The notes beneath the pieces were generated by a model. That model was given only the letters and a program-made list of their open reading frames with translations. It was not told the DNA's origin and ran no database searches. The position numbers and the translations under genes were made by a program. DNA of 64,000 nt. Origin: Paragorgia papillata (Eukaryota; Cnidaria; Anthozoa; Scleralcyonacea; Coralliidae). The stretch lies in contig JAWNZC010000003.1 in assembly GCA_035771165.1 (NCBI GenBank), forward strand, positions 62,001-126,000. Reading direction: 5' to 3'. Positions 29,236-42,944 of this stretch are shown here, piece after piece (positions within the stretch are counted from its first letter, which is position 1; each line of letters begins with the position of its first letter).

Positions 29236-32200
29236 ACGTTTACCTGGTATGTAAATGAAGAAGATGCTTGACGCGTTTTAATAAGTCTAATCTTTGCCCA
29301 GCTTTAGATTAAATGAAGTCGATGATAATATGCCGACCGGTGTAAGGAACTGATTTGAACGTTCATACGCTTTTGAACAACTTGCATTACTGACACCCTA
29401 CAAATAATAGAGATGGTAGGAGACTGCTTACCGGCCGATCTCGATAATATTGCTCTAAATTCGCTTCAAATGCTCCCATCGCTCCAAAACTTCACTCATC
29501 CACTGATCGACCACAATTTATTACATAATTATTACATAATTTAGCTCAAAGGCGCCGCTCGGGAAAAGGCTCAACAGAAATATACGCGTGCACAAATGGT
29601 TTAAAGTGGCTCAGCGACTCAGATCAAAATATAGTAACGTTTCATTACTGCCGAAATTATTGAACGTGGATTTCTAACGTTTCGAACGAATGCCTTACAT
29701 TCAATAATTTTGGCAGTACTCAAACCTTACTATATTTTGAGTCGCTGAGCCACTTTAAGCCAAGCCTTTTTCCGAGCGCCTTTGAGCTAAATTCTGTCGA
29801 ATTTACCTTTCGAAGTTGGTCGCCTCTTCGAGTGTGGTCGATCAGTGGATAGTCTAACTATCTAACTTCCTTTGAGTGAAGTGGAGATATGGGAGCATTT
29901 GAAGCGAATTTAGAGCAATATTATCGAGATCGGCCGATAAGCAGTCTGACTCTCCTACCTTCTCTATTATTTGTAAGGTGTCAGTATTAAATGCGAGTTG
30001 TTCAAAGGCCTATGAACGTTGAAATTTAACCAGTTTCCTTACACGGACAAATCAACAAATTAACACGCAAAGATAAAAGGTAAGCATTTATTTCATATTT
30101 TACAAGCTTTAAGCCTGAGTCACTTCGTTATAACAACCGTTGAAAATAGAGTAAACTCATAGTTTGAGCTTGGGGCACTTGTGGTCACTCCTGCATGAAA
30201 ATCCGCCATGATGAAACATCAGTATTTGAGTTGTAACGTTAGAAGTGCCGTTTGTTCCATCACAGGTGGCCCGAGTAATTACAATTTACAGCAAGGTACT
30301 TAGACTAGCTCCGAGTCTCTCTTTCTCTCGTGGAAGAAAGAAGAGTGAGACTTGTTAAACTGGAAGGAAATCGAATCTCATCGTGGGAAAAGCATTAACG
30401 CATGACGTGACACGTGAGCTCTAAACAATGTCCGCTCCACATGGGACAATAGCGAAGCGCACAGTTACTATTTATAGACGATTTAAAATTCTTTTCTGTG
30501 CATATAAATTAGCCCCTCTAACCTCGCTTTAGGGTAAAGATTCTTTTGAATTTCGCACATGAAAACGAGTTCAGAGGCGCTAATTTGTATGCACATAAAA
30601 GAATATTAATTTGGCAACCATTTATGAATAAGGTCAATAGGCCTAAACTCAGACAAACAAAAACAAATTTTAATCTCAAATGAATCATTATGAATGCTAA
30701 AGACAAAATTTCTAGTGTTGAAAATGCAAGAATATATTACAGACTCAGAAAAACATTAATTTGACGTCATTTGCGCGCTTCGCTATTGCCAAAAGTGATA
30801 ATACGCCAACTAAGCCAACCCAACTAAGCCAAAACTAAGCCAATAATACGCCAACTAAGCCAACCCAACTAAGCCATACTATAGGTCCCCACATATAGAA
30901 CTTAGACGCTGATTGGTCCAAATGATTTTACGTCAGACCCAAAATTGGGTCAATGAAAATGGCGCGTAGCAAGTTTGAAAAGCCCGTATCTTGGGGCAAG
31001 TCTGGGGGGGGGGGGATCCAGGAGGAGCGATACGGACTTTGAGAAAGTCTACACGGTACTTGGGCACTGATTGCTGAATTTTATTCCCATTTACTACATT
31101 TAGAACTTACCGTATCCTTCTGGGAAAGGACGTCGTATGTTTGTATCGTAATAACTCGTTAAATGCACCATATTCCCATGTCCTTTAAACGCCTATGAGT
31201 AATATTAGAGAAATAAATACCAGTTCTCTGGCTATACCACTTCTCTCTCTATACTGCATGCTACGTTAAAGAAGTCGGAGTTAAGATTGTGAAGTGCCGA
31301 AAGCTCTTGGACAATTCATCAAAGCAAAATGTGGACAGAACTAATGGTAGAGGGTTTATAGACCGAAAAGGTTAAACAAATTAAAGTTGAACAATCCAAT
31401 TATCGAATTGACTAAAAATAATTGATGAGAAAGACGTCAACTATTTTTACAAGAGGTACATTAATTAATATTATTATACATTCAAACTTTATTCTCGTTC
31501 CTTATTTGTCAACATGCTCTAGTCAATTCGCAATGTCTGGCCAGCTGTGATGTGATTTCCGCCGAATAATTGGGAGGAGTCCAGCAGCTAGTAAGAGGAA
31601 TTTCACATTGGGCGCCATATTGAATTTTACCGCGTAGAGACCTGGGAACTAGTAAAAATACTTCCGCCGCGAATTTAAAATGCGAGCAAGTTTAAAGTAT
31701 ATTCCTCTGCCGTTAGTAAAGTCACAGCAAATTGTTTTGAATTATCTACATTATATAACCCCAGTGTTAGTCCAATTAACTACATCTTATTCAAAAATAC
31801 TCGGTTTCTCATTTGTTAACTTTTCAAAAGAACTATAGACCTTATTCATCAATGGCCGCCAAATTAATATTCTTTTATGTGCATACAAATTAGCCCCTCT
31901 GAACTCGTTTTCATGTGCGAAATTCAAAAGAATCTTTACTCTAAAACGAGATTAGAGGGGCTAATTTATATGCACATAAAATAATTTTTAAATCGTCGGC
32001 CATTTATGAATAAGGTCTATCATGGCACCTGCTTGCGTTGCGTGCTAGTTTCTTGTTAAAATGTCTATAAAGTGAAAAATTCGTTGGTATTTTTATTCGT
32101 TGGTATCTATATTCCGTATTTGTTTTTTAAAAAAACTAGATTGCCAAAGATTCGGTAAGTACGTAGCTACGAGGAACGGGTTTTGTGATTGGTTATATGT

Positions 32201-33088
32201 GGAACAAAAGTGATCAGTGTTTGTGACTCGTTCTTTAAAAATCAATTCTATTGTTTTATTGTGTTTGTGACTCGTTCTTTAAAAATCAATTCTATTGTTT
32301 TGTTATCATAAACCAATCATAAAACTTGTTCCTGCAATCTCGTTCCCAGACCCCGTGCGTGTGGTCAGCGGTACCACTCTCTACTTGGCTCTGGGATAAT
32401 CCAAAACCGGAACCACAGTTTTCAGGCGATCCTCACGTTGTAAACCAATAAATTTGTTGGTTACAACGCTTTAACAATCCCAATAATTTATTGCATACAA
32501 CGACCAGCATTCAAGCATGACCAGTAAGTAGATTATGTTAACTAGTGAATAGCGTCATATTCTTCGCATGATCATGTATTTCATCATATTTTTCAATGAA
32601 AGCCTTCCCCCAAACCCCCAACCATATGCCCTAATCAAGCCTAACCAAGGATTCGTGGACTTATACAGGTCGACCTCACTCCAAAATTAAGGATTATCCT
32701 TAATTGTCAACTCTCCCAGAATTAAGGCTAATCCTTTATTTTAAATGAAACCTCACCCCCATACCCCACCCCCAAACCACAACCCCCCGGAAACCCTAAA
32801 CCTAATCACAAGGCCTTTTTGACAATTAAGAAATAGCCTTAATTTTGGTAGGAGATCATGTTGACTTATAACCGAAAATATTGACCATTTACTACGCGGT
32901 TGGCACTCTTTAAGTAATATGCTAATTGGTCATGCTTGAATGCTGGTCATTGCATGCAATAAATTATTGGGATTGTTAAAGCGTTGTAACCAACAAATTT
33001 ATTGGTTTACAACGTGCGGTATGGGTGCGGTTTTGTGGTTCCGGTTTCATGTTGATGACCGCTTATCAATATATGTTCGGCTCAAACA

Positions 33089-35042
33089 TATGGAGGGTGA
33101 TGTCCGCCAATATTAATATTTACACTTTGCAATCCAATTTGCACATTTTGTTATTGCCACAATGCATTACGACATTAAAGACTTGAATTATGACATGGAC
33201 GCTTCACGTTTTGTCCTCTGTTTGCTCATTTTCGCCCCGAGTTGCGGATGTCCTGAGACATTCCATTGTGATGACGTAACATTATGCGTGGCACTCAGAA
33301 CACGAATTTGGGACGTTGGAAATTAACGATAATTTATTTCCCGCCTGAATTATAATTATTCCGTCCTTCGAAGTTCGAACATCACTATTATTGTGCGGTC
33401 TTTGCAGTATTGTAAAATGGCGGAAAACCGATCAAAGTCTCACGAAGCAGCAGCGCTGTTACGACGTGCAGCAAATATTTTAACGGAGGAATCGTCATCT
33501 TCTACTCGTTCAGTGCTAGACAACACACCCAGCACAGTACCAACGTCGTCGTTGGTTTCAAACTCCATGACACCAAGGCCAAGAAGCAACAACACTACGG
33601 CTACTGGCGAGGCTACTGGCAGCCCTGCGCATTCATCTTTACCATCGTCATCGACGGCGCTTTTACCAGCTCAACCAGCCAACCCCCTAACGTCTAATGA
33701 AGAATTTCGGCGTCTCTTTGCACCTTATAATAATGCAAATAACAGCAACATTGTACGCCAACCTCCGGCAAAGCGTGGTCGGACGAATTGTTGGGGGCCA
33801 ACACGAACCTATTTCAAGCCGCATGATTCGTGGACACACGAGTTCTTCTGTTTGGCTAACCACCAACAGAAGTGTACTCCCAACAGAGTGGAAAAGTCGA
33901 AGTTACAGAAAGCTGGTATTGGAAGAAAGCGAATTGTGTTTCAAAGAAAAGATAACTCTTCGCAAGTTAAAGCCAAGCTCGAAGAGGCTTATCCGAAACT
34001 TGGCATGGGTGGTGGATTTGAATTGTTGAGAAGCAGCGTGTCACCAAGTGATAGAGCCTCCAAAAAGTGCCTATTCCGTTCCATTTTTACGGGATTGTTC
34101 TGGTTTAGGCCAAGCAATCGCATATGTCAGACCTCTTCAGAGAGATTTAGATACAACACCACTGTCATTGCTGCCAGAAGAAGGCTGTCATGGAGGTCAG
34201 GCAATTGGGGTAAGAAAACTGTCACTTAAGCTTAATTTTGTTTTTATTACAATTTCCAGCACTTATTGTTTCTTTATTTTCTGTAAGTTACGTTTATAGT
34301 TCATTGGTCGTCAATATCGGAATAATAATTACCAATTCGAAAACCGAATTTGTTCATTCTTCGCTATACGGTTCGTTTGCTCACTCCGAGAAGGGTTGCA
34401 ATATCTTTGACAGTAAAACGCTTGTCCAACAAGAACCGTAAGATCTCCTCCGGTACTTCGAATTTTGGTCGTCCAGGTTGGCCAGTGAATAGTTTTTGGC
34501 TTTGAAATGTGGAGTGTTGGACGCCATCGTAATATTGAGAAAACAAATCTCTCGCATCGGAAATCAAGTAACCACGGATTCGTCTAAGTCTAACAACTCT
34601 CCGTATCGTAGCGTAATCTGGTACAGTGTATCAACACGAAAATAGTTGTAGTCTCGATCGGGATCACTTGATTCCAGTTCTGATACACAATTCAAAATGC
34701 ATCTTCGAAGCAGGTGTTTAAACTCTGTTCTCTCACTTTCAACCGCGGCCTCCGCCATTTTGTTATATGGATAATTATAATTCAGACGGGAAATAAATTA
34801 TCGTTAATTTCCAACGTCCCAAATTTGTGTTCTGAGTGCCACGCATAATGTTACGTCATCACAATGGAATGTCTCAGGACATGCCGCAACTCGGGACGAA
34901 AATGAGCAAACAGAGGACAAAACGTGAAGCGTCCATGTCATAATTCAAGTCTTTAATGTCGTAATGCATTGTGGCAATAACAAAATGTGCAAATTGGATT
35001 GCAAAGTGTAAATATTAATATTGGCGGACATCACCCTCCATA
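33089..35042. mobile_element. Copy 2 of the two-gene transposon derivative
   Basis: Same arms, same CAAACA flanks, and the same pseudogenes (33417-34212 plus; about 34306-34758 minus) with the same frameshift and TAG as copy 1. The lesions therefore predate the 24.6-kb duplication. One substitution lies in the right arm region (tccgcc for tctgcc near 34752). Confidence 0.7.
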
Positions 35043-35347
35043 CAAACATACAGTCTTTTCTCGGTGTGAACGATCTCTGCGAACAAATGTCTGACATCGA
35101 TCTTTTTCATTCCGGTCTGGAGTACGCTCTTAATACCCAAATAGGAAAAGCTGGACTTCATCTTAAGGAATCCCAATACGAAGCTCTGAAGGCCACAGTT
35201 GTTTTGCAACGAGATTCTATGTGTATTCTGCCCACCGACTACGGAAAGTCACTGATTTACCAGCTTCTGCCATCTGTTTTTGACTTTTACCTGTCTGGTG
35301 GAGATCCAGACACATGCAAGGGAGATTCAGCTGTGATAGTTGTCTGA
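35021..35347 (+). pseudogene. Copy 2 of the RecQ-like helicase fragment
   Basis: Same truncated frame with Walker A TDYGKS and the same stop. There is one synonymous change (tat to tac in the Tyr codon of that motif). Confidence 0.7.
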
Positions 35348-38300
35348 ACGTACGCACACTAAGGAAAACCGTTACAGTATTGGCGAAATGAGCATCGGCC
35401 AATCAAATTCAGTTGCGATTCGGATTATCCCAGAGCCTTGTATTCTTGGCGCTAGCCAAAAGGATCGCAGGCTCTGGGAACGAGATTGTTGTTCCTGCCG
35501 CTACGTTGTGAAAATATCGGAAGTGAAATTATTGAAATTACTAGTTCCCAGGCTTCGACCATGGCTTCGACGCGGTAAAGGTAAAATTCAACATTGAGCT
35601 CAGCCTCAATATATATAACTGGAGTGATATCTTTCTGGCCTTTTTGTTCCCAGAGCCCGCGATCCTTTTGGACCTGAAGTACGTATAGTCCCAGTCTTCT
35701 ACGCGGTCTGGTCAAGTCTGATTCAGTCAAGAGACCGTGTAGGAGACTGAAACTATACGTACTTTAAGCCTACATGTCCGCCATGTTTGGCTTCAACTTT
35801 TGCCCGGTCGCTGACCTCAAGATATCACTCCAGTTATATATATTGAGGTCACTGTGTGAAATTCATATGCGGCTAAATCAAGGGATGCACATCGGTCCGC
35901 CATTTTGGATTCTACTGCGCTGGAGACTGGGTACGATTATTTGGCAATCATGGAGAATGGGGACAAGTGTGAAGTGTGTGGTTGAAACGAATTTTGTACG
36001 ATTTAAAACATTTTTATTATATTTATATCTTCATATATCTTCATATATCTTCATATATTTAAAACTCGTGGAAAGACTAGATTTTTTTAATCTTTTTGAC
36101 AAATACATCTCAAAAAACTCATTTTCAGGTAAATATTGACACTTATAATTTAATATATATTGTATTATTGACTATAAATTTGATTTTTGTGGAAAGCACC
36201 ACAATAAATTAATAATTTAGTTTGGTTTAATATTTTAGGGCTAGCACGGCTTACCCAATACTCACTGAGTCTCCAAGAATCAAATGGATTGGTCATTGGA
36301 AGCTTTGGTTTAATAAATAAATTATTAATTTATTGTGGTGCTTTCCACAAAAATCAAATTTATAGTCAATAATACAATATATATTAACTTATAAGTGTCA
36401 ATATTTACCTGAAAAATAAATGAGTTCTTTGAGATGTATTTGTCAAAAAGATTTAAAAAAATTCTAGTCTTTTCACGAGTTTTAAGATATATGAAGATAT
36501 ATGAAGATATAAATATAATAAAAATGTTTAAAATCGTACAAAATTCGTTTCAACCACACACCAATACTTGTCCCCATTCTCCATGATACCCAGTCTCCAG
36601 CGCAGTAGAATCCAAAATGGCGGACCGATGTGCATCCACTAGCAGCTAGAGCAGCTATTAACACAACCCCGTCCCCAGGGCCATTTGTAGGCAAAAACAA
36701 AATGGCGGGAACAAATGGCCCTGGCACAGGCTGAGCTATCACCACATCTGATTGGTCGAGATGACATTGGATGTTTTAGGCATTCTGATTGGTGGAAACA
36801 AGGCAGGCGGCAGGCTAACTCGCGGGCATTTGTTTCTGGGAGTGCGATGGCAGCAATTGCCGGCAGTTGAAAACAACTTCAAAATTAATGAAAATATATG
36901 AGAAAAGCTGGCGAAACACCCGTGAAAACGTCAGAAGAATATGTAGTGATGGGTCGTGTCTTCTCTGTGCCCTGGCTGACGAGGAAGTTTCAGAGTGTTT
37001 TCTAAATCGCGCGAACGAAAGACTTGGTGAACGAAGTCAAAAAGTATTTTTGCTGCTAAAAGAAAGTAAACCACAGGGCAGAGTTTACGTGTTTGGTCAT
37101 TGAGAAGCAGGCTTTTTTCAAACAAGCTCAACTGCTCAAGAATTCTCGACTAAACGAAGCTTAAATGTTTTTCAAAACGCTGAATTGAATCTGCCGAAAA
37201 CTCATGAAAACAAAGTGGCCCGGCCAGACAACGCCAACGGCCATCCAGTTTGACAGTTTCTTGTATGAATTTGATAGAACGGTGCAGCAAATGATAAATA
37301 CTAAGCATTTACAGATATTTATTAAAAGTCTATTTACTTTAATAATTCGATAATATGCTTAGAAATGATTGTTTTCAGTTTGTTTGGGTCAGTCAAGCAG
37401 GAAAATTATATTGAGAAAAATTGCCCGACTAGGCGCGACAAACTTAGTGAAGACTGGGTCCGAGTAAAAAATGCGCCACTATATGGCGCATTTTTGGCAG
37501 CCTGTGCCAGGGCCATTTGTTCCCGCCATTTTGTTTTTGGCCGCCATCTTGGCCCAGCCCCTACAAATGGCCCTGGGGACGAGGTTGCTATTAACAATTA
37601 TTAACAGGAATTTCACATTGGCCGCCATATTGAATTTTACCGCGTGTGACCTGGGAACTAGTAATTTCACTTTCGGCATCAATCTCGCACTCTGCCTATT
37701 TATTATTAATATCAAATATCAACTAAGGTGAGTCTATAGTGTTTTTAAAAACAAATACGGAATATAGTTTTTTTGAAAAGTTAAAAAGTATTTTTAATAG
37801 TATACGATGTATGCAAACCGAAATACTTAAGGGTTATAAAGTTTAGTCGTTTAGGGTTTATTAGTTGTTTATTTTGGCTTCATTTTCGGTTTCATGGTAA
37901 CACTACATATAGTCTCCCTGTAACTTTTTGGCGGGTTTTTTAATAAAAAAATAATACGATATCCTACCCCCACACCTCCAAAATTTATTCTTTCCTCCAA
38001 CCAGGGTTTTATAGAAACAAACCCTAACCCTAACCACTTTTTGGTTTTTTTTTTGGGAGGTGTGGGGGTAGGATATCGTATTATTTTTTTATTAAAAAAC
38101 CCGCCGAAAAGTTACAGGAACACTATATGTAGTGTTACCATGAAGTATATACCTCATTTTCAGTTACGTACAGTAAGTCAAGATATAACTGACTATATTT
38201 TGAGCCCACAGTGCCCTTTTAACGCTAGTTCCCAGGTCACACGCGGTAAAATTCAATATGGCGGCCAATGTGAAATTCCTGTTAATAGCTGCTAGTTGTG

Positions 38301-39324
38301 CATCCCTCGATTTAGCTGCATGTGTGAAATTCCCCTTACATGTATTACCTAGCGTCTAGCGAGCTACACATTCAGCTGTTAAAGTTTAAAGCAGTATTTA
38401 AAAGAGAAAATTGTATTTGAAAGAGACTAAGCGAACCTCAAGCTGAAAACGCTATGAATTTACTATTTTTATGTTACTTCGTATAAAACTTCGTATTAAA
38501 AGGCTTCTACATTTATAATTGTATAATAAAACAATTATTGGATTCGGCTTTCGCGTATTAAATATCAAGAATTATCCAGACCTCGGTCAATGTTATCCGC
38601 CTCAGCCTTCGGCAGATAACATTGACCTCGGTCTGGATAATTCTTGATATTATGCTCAGCCTCATCCAATAATTGTATGATAATAGCTGGTGGCATTATT
38701 ATTTGGTGACATGTGAAGGAATGTAATGCCATGGTTATCTTTTCGAGTGTTGAAAATTTTCCTTCAACACTCTTGGTTTATTATAAGTAATAACATGACT
38801 TGAGGGAAATTAGCGATTAAATTTCCCCGCCGCCGAGGGAAGGTTTGTGAAAGTTCGAGGGCCGCAGGCCCGAGGACTTTTACAAATCTTCCCGAGGCAA
38901 AGGGGAAATTTAATCGCTAATTTCCCGAAAAGTCATGTTATTAGTCTGTAATATTATGATCGCCGAGGAAAACTTTGAGAATCTTACTGACAGGAAATTT
39001 ACACGGTTGATCAGAGAAGTTGCATCTAATTTTCCCGTGCATGTTGATGAGGGAAAATATATGCAAGCGGGAAATTTAGAAGAAGACAAAAGATTTCTCT
39101 GTCTTCTAATTTTCCCTCATCAACATGCACGGGAAAATTAGAAGAAGACAAAGGATTTCTTTGTCTTCTAATTTTCCTTCATCAACATGCACGGGAAAAT
39201 TAGAAGACAAAGGATAAATTTCCCTCTTGCATGAGCAATGAGGGAAATACGAGGTTTACATTCCCTCGGAGAACAAAAGAATCCGAGGCGATCATGGTAT
39301 TACATGACGAAAACTCAGGCATCT

Positions 39325-39630
39325 CCAAACAGGAAATTTTTCCGTCTACATTGCAATCTCACTGGAGATCCAAAGGATGACCTTGTATATAAGATATGCA
39401 ATGTCTTTGCAATGTCGCGCTTTATTTACTTCTTTGCTGATTCACCACACCTGATGAAAACAGCCAGGAATTGCCTCTACAATTCTGGGTCTGGTTCATG
39501 CAGCCGCTATATGTGGAACAATGGAAAGTATTTGTTGTTCCGACATATAGCTAATCTGTTCTACAGTGATGAAGAGTTTCCATTGCACTGCCTGCCAAAG
39601 CTCTCCGTATTGTGCAAGTCAAGCTATTAA
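39325..39630 (+). pseudogene. Copy 2 of the P-element-like transposase fragment
   Basis: Identical DSPHLMKTARNC and RYMWNNG core and the same terminal frameshift as 14690-14995. Confidence 0.85.
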
Positions 39631-41796
39631 ACTGTCACCACTATTATGGTCCAATTTTTGACTCTAGTATTTTAAGTTGTAGTGTCACCCACGCGATCGT
39701 ATGGCGCGCAAAATATGCGAATTTGGGAACACTTAGATAAACATTATTTTTAGGCCTGATTTTTAGGTACTATATATTTTCATAAACCTTTTAGGAAGTA
39801 GACGCGCCTAGATTTAATCTGTAGGCAGGCAGCCAACACTTGTACATATTTATATCTTGTTATCACTTATAGCCTAATTGTATTAACGCGCCTTAATTAT
39901 CTTGACACTAATCTTAAGTGCTTTTCCGCCTCGCCTTTACTACCTAGCGTATAAAATAACTTGTAAATATTCGAAACCAGACAGTCGCTGCTTCGTGCTC
40001 TGAAGAGTTAAATCAAACGCATTCTATGGCAATGAGTTTTTCCTTTGTTAAGTAAAATTATATGTATATCAAAAACTATTAGTGTTCGAGTATTCTTCTC
40101 GCAAACGTTCAAGCAACAAATCAATACTCGCGCTAAAAAGTAAAGTACTAAAGGCGTTTAATTATCATTGCGCAATGCACTGTCTAAAGTCAACTGATTT
40201 GACACACTACTGTATACAACTCGTGTACGGTATTTTGTTCAGTGTCCCAACCTACTTACTATGTTGTCATTAATTTGCGTGATGTTAAATATTATAATCA
40301 ATAAAAAAGTTCTTGGTAAATGTTGAATTTTCTATTACGATTTACCTAGTAACTTTTCACCCGCACCTTTATTATGTGCCTATAAAAGACTGTAATCAAA
40401 GATCAGTGTTCCAAACCCTCTAAGCCAAGGTAGCCCAAGTTAACGCCTAGCGGGCGTCTTGTTCTTGTTTATTCTCGCATTCCCAACAATATAATATGGT
40501 TAATTAGGAATCCCTAATTAACCATATTATATTGAGATTAACCTAATGAGATTAAAATTTGTTTTTGTTTGTCCGCATCCTGGTCTTTAAATAGTAACTG
40601 TGCGGTTCGCTAGTATGTGCGCAAATGGCGAATAATGAAAGAAGCCTTGGTTATCGATTCGGGTTGTACACTTTGAACCTTGCACCTTACGGATAATCGC
40701 GCTCACTATAGCTTAAGCTACCAAATATGTAATCCAATGTTTAATTAAAAGCAAGACTGACGCAATTTTACCTTGTACTTGTGTAGCTGTATCGCAGACT
40801 AGTGTAGCTGTTGAGTTCTATAAAATATCATAAAAAGATCTGTCAACCATGAGATAAGTAATGCCACGCGCAAGAGAGAAAAATATCTTGATTTGGTTAG
40901 AGAAAACCGAAGAAAATACGAAAAGGTTAAATTCATCAATCTCTCCCTGAGTGCACTTGGTACTTTCGGACAGACATCGCTTGATTTTATTGAAATGTTA
41001 AATGACCTCAAATTCGACATTAACCACAGGAAATATATTGTAAATAAAATCGTAAACATATGCATAAGAACCTCATACTATGTATTTTGTCGACGAAACA
41101 AAGAATGGGATAATCCGACACTAATGGCCTTCTAATATTTTTATATTCATATATGTCAGTTCAAGTAGTCCGTGATAAACTACCTGTAATAGCGAGGTTT
41201 ATCATTGTAGTTTTTACATTTAAATAATCAATAAAACGAAGTTTACATTATTATTATTTATTAGTTTGGTCCGCGGTCCGCCGTCCGCCGTCCGCGTCCG
41301 CATTTTATCCACACCCCGCAGGGAACCTGGCCAAACGGACCTTTTCAATAATGCTAAGCCGTTCTCCACATAGTACCTTTGCGTATTCTTATCAAGCAAG
41401 TCAAAGAAGACAACTGTCTCGGAACATAACACAAACATTTGTTAACCGATAATATTGAATTAGCTAGTCGTCGAGTTTTGTTTTGAAAAGATCGGTTAGT
41501 ATTGAAATTCTAATTGCTTTCGCCGTGGGCGGTTTGAACGTCCACCTTGCCAGGTTTTGTAAAAGTTCAATTGGAAATTTGTAAAGCGAATATATAAAAG
41601 CTTACAAGCTTTTCAGCGAATTTTACGACCCTCGACCTGCCACCCTTAACTTATAAAAAAATTGTGATAACCCCGTAGCGAAAGGAGAGAGCTTATCCAA
41701 GCTCGCCACATTGTGTAGTTTCACTGTGACTGACAGCGACATTCCTAAACGCCACGTGTAAACCTTATAGTCAAAGAGAGCAAATTATTATGCCAG

Positions 41797-42488
41797 TTGA
41801 CTGCAAGCTTTTACTTTTCCATGTGTATAGCCTTTTACTCACTCATCCCCCACATACCCTCCTACATCCAAGACACTACTGACATTCTCAAACGAACATT
41901 CTCTCTTAATAACAACTCACCTACTGATTTAATACTTATTACTATGATGTCAACAGCTTGTAGGCAAACATATCAAATGATGAAGGCATATTTAAGCCTG
42001 CATTGATATGCTTAAGATACACAAAATAGTTGACATACATCAACACAAAATACATTACTTATAAACCTCGACTTTTACTTACATCCAACAATTTACTAAT
42101 ATGCCTACATAATCCCACAAGGACAATGACTATCTGCCTTTCCATATGCAACATAGCCGTAGGCTAATTGCGCTTTTTATTCAAATTCCCTTCTAATCTC
42201 TCCCTCATTCTTTAACAATACATTACATGACTAAAACTCCTTTGTGGTTCCCATTAACTACACTCAAACTTATAAAAAAATGGTAATATTTCGACTCTAT
42301 TTCAAAGTCATCATCAGACCAATGAAGTGACTAGAATTAGATACCTAAGTTCTTAAGATAAGGGTTAATATATTGCAACGCGTAGTAACGTTGTCTATCA
42401 GGTTTCTTGTCCTGGATGCGGACAAAAATATATTGGTAAGACAGATCGCTGTCTTTATAAGCGGCTAACTGAACACGGCACACACTAA
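41797..42488 (+). pseudogene. Copy 2 of the Penelope-like RT and GIY-YIG fragments
   Basis: The RT fragment (41797-42035) has one substitution (TACRQT for TACTQT in the out-of-frame reading). The GIY-YIG piece (42387-42488) is unchanged. The stops and the RT frameshift are shared with copy 1. Confidence 0.8.
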
Positions 42489-42815
42489 TAAACAGTAGTT
42501 CCGTCGCACAACATTTATCCGTTTGTGAACACGAACAACATTTGCTTGGCTTAAATAACTTATTTGAACGGTTGAATGACGATCCTTCTTCTCCTCCTCA
42601 TATTTCCTATTGTTTCCTCAATAATTATAAAATTCTCCATTCATGTAGGTCTTGCAGTCCTATTAACTTGCTTCTTAATACACAAGAGGGAAATTAATAC
42701 AGGGACCTTCACAAAAATCTTCCCAAGGAAAAGTGGAAATTTAGTATATAACTATATTAAAGCATTAGATGCCGGATAGTAAATCTAAAATGTAAAATTT
42801 CCTGTTATAACATAC

Positions 42816-42944
42816 CTGCATTGCTACATCCCTTGAAGCTAATTTCTCATCAAGATAGAGTTTTAGCATAATGATGCACAAAATACTAAAAATATTCATG
42901 GCCATGGATAGTGATATTATGATCTTCCTACCGCGGTCTGCCAT
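42816..42944 (-). CDS. Copy 2 of the membrane-anchor first exon
   Basis: ATG 42942-42944 minus, 43 codons, donor gtatgt at 42810-42815. The only change is Met6 to Arg (cataccg to ctaccg), adding a positive charge just before the hydrophobic segment, which suits a type II orientation. A second in-frame upstream opening exists because of a 1-bp deletion near 43168, but the context favours this ATG. Confidence 0.5.
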